From assembly GCA_021795435.1 (NCBI GenBank), contig JAJYPJ010000004.1, positions 1 through 64,000 on the forward strand: 64,000 nt of DNA, in the 5' to 3' direction. Positions within the stretch are counted from its first letter, which is position 1; each line of letters opens with the position of its first letter. A model generated the notes under the pieces. The model was not told the origin of the DNA. It saw nothing but the letters and a program-made list of their open reading frames with translations, and ran no database searches. Of this stretch, positions 57,564 to 64,000 are shown in pieces. The translations under genes were made by a program, and so were the position numbers. Source of the DNA: Pseudomonadota bacterium. GTDB lineage: Bacteria > Pseudomonadota > Gammaproteobacteria > Xanthomonadales > Rhodanobacteraceae.

Positions 57564-58256
57564 TCAGCGGTCCTGGGATGGAATGGGAAGTGGGGGCGCC
57601 AAGCGGCCGGCCAAAAGGCGAGGCAGGGCGGCACGCGCGTCGGCGAAGTTGTGGAAGGCAAGATGCGGATAGCCGCGCTCGCGGCAGTGCGCCACGAGGC
57701 GATGCTTGGCAAACACGAAATCAGCAGAACCCGCGACGCAGAAATCGGAGCTGCCGTCGCCAATCAGCAGCACCCGCGCCGCGTCCTGGCGCAACCCCAT
57801 GGCGCGCTCGCACTTGCAAGTGCCGCTGGCTGCGCGGCAAGCCGGATTGCCGTGCGGGAACTCGAGACGCCAGCTGCGCGCACCCGCCTGCACCAAGTGG
57901 TTGGCGATGACCGGGAGGTCCTCCAGACCGTAGCGCGCCAGCAAGGCGCGAATGGCGCGGTCGAGTCCGTCGCTGACCACCGTGATATCCGCGCCCGCGG
58001 CACGGGCATCGGCCACGAAGGCAGGAAAGGCGGGATCGATGGCGATGGAGGCAATGGCTCCGTCGAGCTGCGCGGGGCTGGCATCGAGCAGCGCGACCTG
58101 GCCGGCAAGGCACGCCCGCGAGCCGATTTCGCCCATTTGCCACGCCGTTTCGAGCTCTTCCCAGCCCGGAGCCCCGAAACGCTCCAGCAGCAAATCGGTG
58201 ACGTCACCGACGCTGACGGTGCCGTCAAAATCACACACGATGGTCCATCGATTCAT
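57564..58256 (-). CDS. HAD-IB phosphatase, MtnX-like
   Basis: A 230-aa haloacid-dehalogenase-type phosphatase: nucleophile loop VCDFDGTVSVGDVTDLLLE, motif II VVSDGL and motif IV LLIGDGSSDFCVA. This pattern matches MtnX-like enzymes (2-hydroxy-3-keto-5-methylthiopentenyl-1-phosphate phosphatase) and other small-molecule HADs. No other methionine-salvage genes are present, so a different phosphorylated substrate is likely. A CKCE Cys pair in the cap region (ASGTCKCERAMG) is notable. Start ATG 58256 (MNRWTIVCDFD). Operonic with the class III aminotransferase. Confidence 0.85.
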   Translation of the reverse strand: MNRWTIVCDFDGTVSVGDVTDLLLERFGAPGWEELETAWQMGEIGSRACLAGQVALLDASPAQLDGAIASIAIDPAFPAFVADARAAGADITVVSDGLDRAIRALLARYGLEDLPVIANHLVQAGARSWRLEFPHGNPACRAASGTCKCERAMGLRQDAARVLLIGDGSSDFCVAGSADFVFAKHRLVAHCRERGYPHLAFHNFADARAALPRLLAGRLAPPLPIPSQDR

Positions 58257-58370
58257 GGACTTGAGCCTGTCCGCCGTTGGGAAGATGAAACCGCTCCGGC
58301 GCCGGGATGCGCCGTGCAGCATGGGTAGGTATGACCGTCCAACAGTACGATAAGTTGCCTGAACGCGCGG

Positions 58371-59270
58371 TCAGGGGGGCGCCTTGCCCGGAAGGAACCG
58401 GACCAGAACACGCTGGCCCACGCGCAGACCCGGCGCATCCAGCTGCAAAACGCAAGGCAGGTCGTGCGCGTCGTCGGGCTGCTCGTGCGTCGGTCCGAAC
58501 GCCGCCGCGCCGTAGACGACCCCGAGTCGAAGCACGTGGGCCGGCCACTGCTGCGCTCCGCCCCCCTCGAGGACGACGACGGCGCGAAGGCCCGGGTGCA
58601 CGCGGTCCGCATAGGTCTGGCTGAGTTCCGCCTGGACCAGCAGGGGCCGATCAGGCAGCAAATCCAGCATCGGCATGGGATCCTGCGGCGCCACTCGCGC
58701 ACCCACCTGCACGAAACGTCCGGCCACACGGCCATTCGTGGCGGCACGAATCGTGTACTGCGCGAGGGTGTAGCGCTCAGCGTCCAGTCGCGCCAAGGCG
58801 GCGCGCTCGGCAGCCGTTGCCGCTGCCGCGCGTGCCTGCATCTCGGCCAGCGCGGCACGCGCATCGGCCAGTTCCTGTCCTGACGCCGCGTCGACCGCAG
58901 CGGCCGCGGCCAATCGCCGCTCACGTTGCTGCGCCGCGGGCAGCCCTGCCGCAAGCTCGGCCGACCGGGCCTTGGCCTGATCGACCTCCGCTTGCGCCAG
59001 CCGCACGGCGATGCGCACGGCTTCGTCATTCAGACGCACGAGCATCTGCCCTGCATGCACGCGGTCGCCCGAGTGGACCGCGACTTGCGAGACGACACCA
59101 GGCACGGCGGGACGCACCTGCAGCAACCCGCCCTCGACCGCGACCTCGCCGCGGGCAACGGCCACCCACGGCGAAGGCGTGGCGCTCGTCGAGGCGGGAC
59201 GCTCGCCATTGCCACAACCCGCCAGCACGAGCGCAGCAAACGAACACAGTAAAAGTGCCTTCATTTTCAT
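58371..59270 (-). CDS. Periplasmic adaptor (HlyD/DevB-type) lipoprotein
   Basis: A 299-aa membrane-fusion protein with lipobox LAGC, so it is lipid-anchored rather than held by a helix. Lipoyl halves are GGLLQVRPAVPGVVSQVAV and IRAATNGRVAGRFVQVGA, separated by an alpha-hairpin of about 110 residues rich in Ala/Glu/Arg. It links the inner-membrane ABC transporter to an outer-membrane channel. It overlaps the ATPase gene by 4 bp and is the last gene of the exporter operon. Confidence 0.9.
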   Translation of the reverse strand: MKMKALLLCSFAALVLAGCGNGERPASTSATPSPWVAVARGEVAVEGGLLQVRPAVPGVVSQVAVHSGDRVHAGQMLVRLNDEAVRIAVRLAQAEVDQAKARSAELAAGLPAAQQRERRLAAAAAVDAASGQELADARAALAEMQARAAAATAAERAALARLDAERYTLAQYTIRAATNGRVAGRFVQVGARVAPQDPMPMLDLLPDRPLLVQAELSQTYADRVHPGLRAVVVLEGGGAQQWPAHVLRLGVVYGAAAFGPTHEQPDDAHDLPCVLQLDAPGLRVGQRVLVRFLPGKAPP

Positions 59271-59992
59271 GATGTTGTATGGGCTCCCATCGGCGGGTGG
59301 GGGTGATGCTCGTCGGCCAGCACGCGTCCGTCCTCCATCCGCAGCACACGATCCGCATGTGCTATGAGCCGTGGATCGTGGCTTGCGCAGAGCACCATGG
59401 TGCCATGCACGCGCGCGGCGCGATGAAGGATGTCGATCACCGTCTGACCGCTGACCGAATCCAGTGCACTGGTTGGTTCGTCGGCAAACAGCAGTTGCGG
59501 CCGCTTGGCCAATGCGCGTGCAATGGCCACGCGCTGCTTCTCGCCGCCGGACAATTCGGCAGGACGCATGTGGCGGCGGTGGGCGAGGCCAACCTCATCC
59601 AGCGCGGCCCAAGCCCGTCGCCGCGTCTCTTCGGCCCCCAGCCCAAGATAGCTGAGCGGCAGTTCCACCTGTTCGACCGAGTTGAGCGCAGGAAACAGGT
59701 TGAAACCCTGGAACACGAAGCCGATGTGGTGCAGCCGGAATCGCTGAAGTGCCTTGCGGTCCAGCAACCAAACCTGCTCGCCCAGGGCCTCGACGCTGCC
59801 GGCGTCGGGGCGCTCAAGCCCGCTCAGGATCGCAAGCAGCGTGCTCTTGCCACAGCCGGAAGGGCCCGAGAGCAACGTCAGCTCCCCCGAAGCGACATCG
59901 ACGCTCAACTCGTCGATCACGCGCGTGGAAACCTTGCCGACCGTGAAGCTCTTGCCGATCCCCCGACCTCTTATGGCGACGTGCTCAACCAT
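59267..59992 (-). CDS. ABC transporter ATPase (DevA/LolD/MacB-like)
   Basis: A 241-aa ATPase: Walker [12 protein letters not shown]-loop [11 protein letters not shown], signature [15 protein letters not shown], Walker [13 protein letters not shown] and the His switch in CASHDPR. It belongs to the type VII (MacB/LolCDE/DevCA) group, which pushes substrates through periplasmic complexes rather than through the membrane helices. It starts 7 bp after the permease and overlaps the adaptor by 4 bp. Confidence 0.93.
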   Translation of the reverse strand: MVEHVAIRGRGIGKSFTVGKVSTRVIDELSVDVASGELTLLSGPSGCGKSTLLAILSGLERPDAGSVEALGEQVWLLDRKALQRFRLHHIGFVFQGFNLFPALNSVEQVELPLSYLGLGAEETRRRAWAALDEVGLAHRRHMRPAELSGGEKQRVAIARALAKRPQLLFADEPTSALDSVSGQTVIDILHRAARVHGTMVLCASHDPRLIAHADRVLRMEDGRVLADEHHPHPPMGAHTTS

Positions 59993-59999
59993 GTCCGCC

Positions 60000-61130
60000 T
60001 CAGCGCAGCAGTCGCGCCGGATCGGCGTTGCGCAGCGTGCGCACCGCCAGCATCCCGGAAAAAAGCGTGATGCCCATCACCAGCACCGCGCACGCCGTCA
60101 CGCCGGCCACGGTAATGCCGACCGGCACGTCCTGACTATGCGCGAGCAGGAGCACCATTGCCGACAGAACGCCCCCGCCCAACAGGCCGGCGACGCCCAC
60201 CCAGCCAGCCTGTTCCATCACGACCCGACTGAGCGCGCCGTGGCTGGCCCCGAGCGCGTTGAGCGTGGCGTACTCACTGATCGAGCCAGCGACAGCACCC
60301 ATCAGCGTCTGGCTCGTGATCACCGTGCCAACCAGGAACACCACCAGAGACATGAACACCACGCCAAGCCCTGCACCGGTCTCGAAAAGCCAGTAGTGGA
60401 TGGTCCGGGCAGCCAGCGTCGATGCGCTCCAGACCGCATACCGACGCTGGCGATCATGCGGATCCAGCTGCGCGGCCACCACGGCCGCCCGCGCGGGATC
60501 GCGCAGACGTGCGACGTAGTAGGCGGGCCTGGGATCACCCCCCACGTTGAGCTGCTCCGCCGTCGCGAGCGACGTGACGATGTTGACACCGCCGAGCGCC
60601 CGCAACCCGCTGGTCGTGCCCACGAGGTAAACGCGCTGGCCGTTGAGGATCCCGCTTTGGCCCACTTGGATACCCAGCTTGGGCAAATCCGCACGGTCCA
60701 CGATGATTGCGCCAGGCTCTTCGAGCCTCGCGCGCAGCGCGGGCGGAATGGCGCGAGCGAATACCAGTCCATCCGGCGCAGGGTCGATGCCGGACACGAA
60801 CACCGATACGCTGCCGAGCTGACGACTGCCCCGCCAATCGCCGTTCACCCACTGGAATGGCTCGACCTGGGCCACCTGCGGGTTCATCAGCAGCCGCATC
60901 TGGGCGTCCCGCGGAATGCTGCGTCCGAGATCTATGCTCTGCGTGCCTGGGTAGCCAACCCAGATCTGGCCGCGCGATGCGTTGATATACACGGCCGCAC
61001 TGTCGAAGATCCCGAACACGAGCGCCAACTGCACCAGAAGCAACATGCCGGAGAAGGCCACCGCCAGCGACGCGGGCAGGTAGCGTCGCCACTCATAAAC
61101 AAGCGTCTTTCGCGCCAGTGCCACCATCAA
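60000..61130 (-). CDS. ABC permease of the DevC/FtsX type
   Basis: A 376-aa permease with one N-terminal helix (YLPASLAVAFSGMLLLVQLA), a periplasmic domain of about 200 residues, and three C-terminal helices (VVFMSLVVFLVGTVITSQTL; WVGVAGLLGGGVLSAMVLLL; AVLVMGITLFSGMLAV), the type VII (MacB/DevC) topology. ISEYATLNALGASHGALSRV is the cytoplasmic coupling segment. It overlaps the outer-membrane factor gene by 4 bp. Confidence 0.92.
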   Translation of the reverse strand: MMVALARKTLVYEWRRYLPASLAVAFSGMLLLVQLALVFGIFDSAAVYINASRGQIWVGYPGTQSIDLGRSIPRDAQMRLLMNPQVAQVEPFQWVNGDWRGSRQLGSVSVFVSGIDPAPDGLVFARAIPPALRARLEEPGAIIVDRADLPKLGIQVGQSGILNGQRVYLVGTTSGLRALGGVNIVTSLATAEQLNVGGDPRPAYYVARLRDPARAAVVAAQLDPHDRQRRYAVWSASTLAARTIHYWLFETGAGLGVVFMSLVVFLVGTVITSQTLMGAVAGSISEYATLNALGASHGALSRVVMEQAGWVGVAGLLGGGVLSAMVLLLAHSQDVPVGITVAGVTACAVLVMGITLFSGMLAVRTLRNADPARLLR

Positions 61131-62536
61131 CGTGACGCCAGGTCAGCGGGCTTCACGCGCGGCGCCGCGACGGCCAATGGCGAAGCCCCCCCCAACGCCT
61201 TGTAGAGGGCAACGAACGCAACGTCCTCTGCCGCACGCGCGCGCGTGGCGGCGATCGCCGCATGCAGAGCGGCATTCCCTGCATGGCCAGCGGCAAGCTG
61301 GTCAACCAATCCCAGGCGATTGCGGACGGCCGCGGTCCGCGCCGCCTCCCTGGCAGCCTGCAACGCTCCCATTGCAGCGGCGGCGCGGGCCCGTGCCGCG
61401 CGCAACGCCGCATAGTCCTGCTCGACCTCAGCCACGGCGGACAGCACGGTCTGGCGGTAGTCCAGGACCGCGGCCTTGAGCTGATGGCTGTCGGCACGAA
61501 TCTTGGCCTCGCGCAGGCCCCAGTCGAAAATCGGCATGTTGATGACGGGACCGAAGCTCGGAATCGTGCGCAACCGCCCGATCTCCCCGCCGGCGGTGCG
61601 CGCTGAAGCGGTTGCCGTCCAGCCCAACCCTAGGCGGGGATAGATGTCAGACCTGGCGATGCCGAGTTCACCTGCCGCACGGAGAATCGCGGCTTCGGCA
61701 CCCTGGATGTCCGGGCGCGCACGCAAGAGTTCCGCTGGTGGCAACACCGGCGGCACCCGTGGGCTTCGCAACATCGCCGTGGGCACGCGCAGGTCCAGCT
61801 TCGCCGCCGGCAGGCTCAGGAGCACCGCCAATTGCTGGTGCGCTATGACCATGCCGCTCTGGGCGGCCACGAGTGCGGCGCGCGCGGCCGCGACATCGGC
61901 CTGCGCGCTGCTGGCAACGGCAGCCGGCTCAAGGTGGTGCTCCACGCGAACCCGTTGCAGGCGGGCGTCGAGCGTCGCCTGCCGCAGCAATGTGGCACCG
62001 TCGGTCGCGCGCCGCGCTGCGTCACACCAGTCGATGTAGGCGCGCGCGACCTCGGCAGCGAGCGCCACCTGCGCCGCGGCCCGGTCTCCATCCGCCAGCG
62101 CCGTATTGGCATCGACAATCCGTTGCTCGCTCTCACCGCGCCCGAACAGCCCCAGTTCCCACACGGCATCGAAGCCAATTTGGAAGTAACTCGCCGTGCT
62201 GCCCGGCGTCGGCTCCTGGTTCGTATAAAGTGATTCCTGCGGCAAATGCCGCGCCTGCGGGGTATCCAGCAACGCGCGCGCCGCCGCGAGGCGCTCGCCG
62301 GCGGCCCTCAGGCCTAGGTTCTGGCTCAGCGCTCTCCGGACGAGCTGGTCCAGCTGCGGATCACCGAAGCTCCGCCACCACCGCGCCAGATCCGGGGCAG
62401 GACCCAACGCACCGACCGGCCCCTCCGCAAATCGGGAGGGCAATTCGATCTTGGGTTGCGGCACGCGCGGGGCGACGGAGCAGGCCGAAAGCAGGACCAC
62501 TGCGGCGACCAGCGCAGTCCGAAACCTTCGCTGCAT
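61127..62536 (-). CDS. Outer-membrane efflux lipoprotein (TolC/NodT family)
   Basis: A 469-aa outer-membrane factor with lipobox LSAC after VVLLSAC. The N-terminal WWRSFGDPQLDQLVRRALSQ, then NLGLRAAGERLAAARA, and the internal repeat RPDIQGAEAAILRAAGELGI are NodT-family signatures. It makes the outer-membrane exit duct. First gene of the exporter operon. The start is the ATG at 62536; a GTG at 62545 is an alternative, and the track's start at 62608 adds residues with no signal-peptide character. Confidence 0.9.
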   Translation of the reverse strand: MQRRFRTALVAAVVLLSACSVAPRVPQPKIELPSRFAEGPVGALGPAPDLARWWRSFGDPQLDQLVRRALSQNLGLRAAGERLAAARALLDTPQARHLPQESLYTNQEPTPGSTASYFQIGFDAVWELGLFGRGESEQRIVDANTALADGDRAAAQVALAAEVARAYIDWCDAARRATDGATLLRQATLDARLQRVRVEHHLEPAAVASSAQADVAAARAALVAAQSGMVIAHQQLAVLLSLPAAKLDLRVPTAMLRSPRVPPVLPPAELLRARPDIQGAEAAILRAAGELGIARSDIYPRLGLGWTATASARTAGGEIGRLRTIPSFGPVINMPIFDWGLREAKIRADSHQLKAAVLDYRQTVLSAVAEVEQDYAALRAARARAAAAMGALQAAREAARTAAVRNRLGLVDQLAAGHAGNAALHAAIAATRARAAEDVAFVALYKALGGASPLAVAAPRVKPADLASR

Positions 62537-62663
62537 CCTCTTCACGGTGCGTGCCGCTTCCTGCACGTGCGTCCCAAACGGTCGGCGCAGCCGCGCCGGA
62601 ATCCCCATGATAGCTGCGCGGCAGTTGTCCCCAAGCTTACGAGAGCCCTACCGGATTGCGTCC

Positions 62664-64000
<1,337 letters not shown>

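Overview
The window is a contiguous piece of a high-GC gammaproteobacterial chromosome, most likely from the Xanthomonadales/Lysobacterales. I infer this from the Pseudomonas/Xanthomonas-like order rodA-mltB-rlpA-dac-ybeD-lipB-lipA, the divergent rhlB / trxA-rho arrangement, hemDXY, a phasin and a gamma-type atp operon. It is dense, mostly core DNA. I see no tRNA or rRNA, no CRISPR, no insertion sequence and no phage genes.

Layout. 1-7.7 kb: the 5' end of a ygfB-like gene (minus strand, running off the left edge), a 1529-aa periplasmic-propeller/PAS/GGDEF/EAL sensor, then zapB-like, zapA, 6S RNA, 5-formyl-THF cyclo-ligase, an EVE protein and rpiA (plus strand). 7.7-21.1 kb: one long minus-strand run, mreB-mreC-mreD-mrdA-rodA-mltB-rlpA-dac-ybeD-lipB-lipA-prc, joined by many 4-bp ATGA/GTGA overlaps. 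It combines rod-shape determination, peptidoglycan synthesis and remodelling, lipoylation and the periplasmic protease Prc. 21.3-30.5 kb: a PfkB-family kinase (plus), then on the minus strand a fused SerB-SerA protein, rpoH preceded by a CIRCE operator, ung, a two-receiver response regulator, ftsX-ftsE and rhlB. 30.7-34.6 kb: trxA, rho and an APC amino-acid transporter (plus), converging on a membrane diguanylate cyclase (minus). 36.2-40.8 kb: a plus-strand run of two small SMR/EamA half-transporters, a DegT aminotransferase, an esterase, an acyl carrier protein and a FabF-type ketosynthase. 40.8-47.5 kb: hemD, hemX, hemY and a large BNR/Asp-box propeller protein. 47.9-55.0 kb: the complete atpIBEFHAGDC operon (minus). 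55.2-62.5 kb: phasin, queD, a class III aminotransferase with a HAD phosphatase, and a four-gene DevBCA/TolC-type exporter (minus). 62.7-64 kb: hemF (minus) and, divergent from it, the first 110 codons of an aryl-polyene-type ketosynthase cut by the right edge.

The most interesting items are: rpoH (sigma-32) under a near-perfect CIRCE element, suggesting HrcA controls the heat-shock sigma factor; an intact SerB-SerA fusion joining the first and last steps of serine synthesis; the half-flippase/DegT/esterase/ACP/ketosynthase run, which has the parts list of an uncharacterised lipid or lipid-linked amino-sugar pathway; a response regulator whose first receiver lacks the phospho-acceptor Asp; RlpA lacking the conserved His of its TAAH motif; a (CG)11 tract at the mreD-mrdA translational-coupling junction; and a 17-bp palindrome in front of the phasin gene. 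All functional calls rest on reading motifs by eye; no database search was run.
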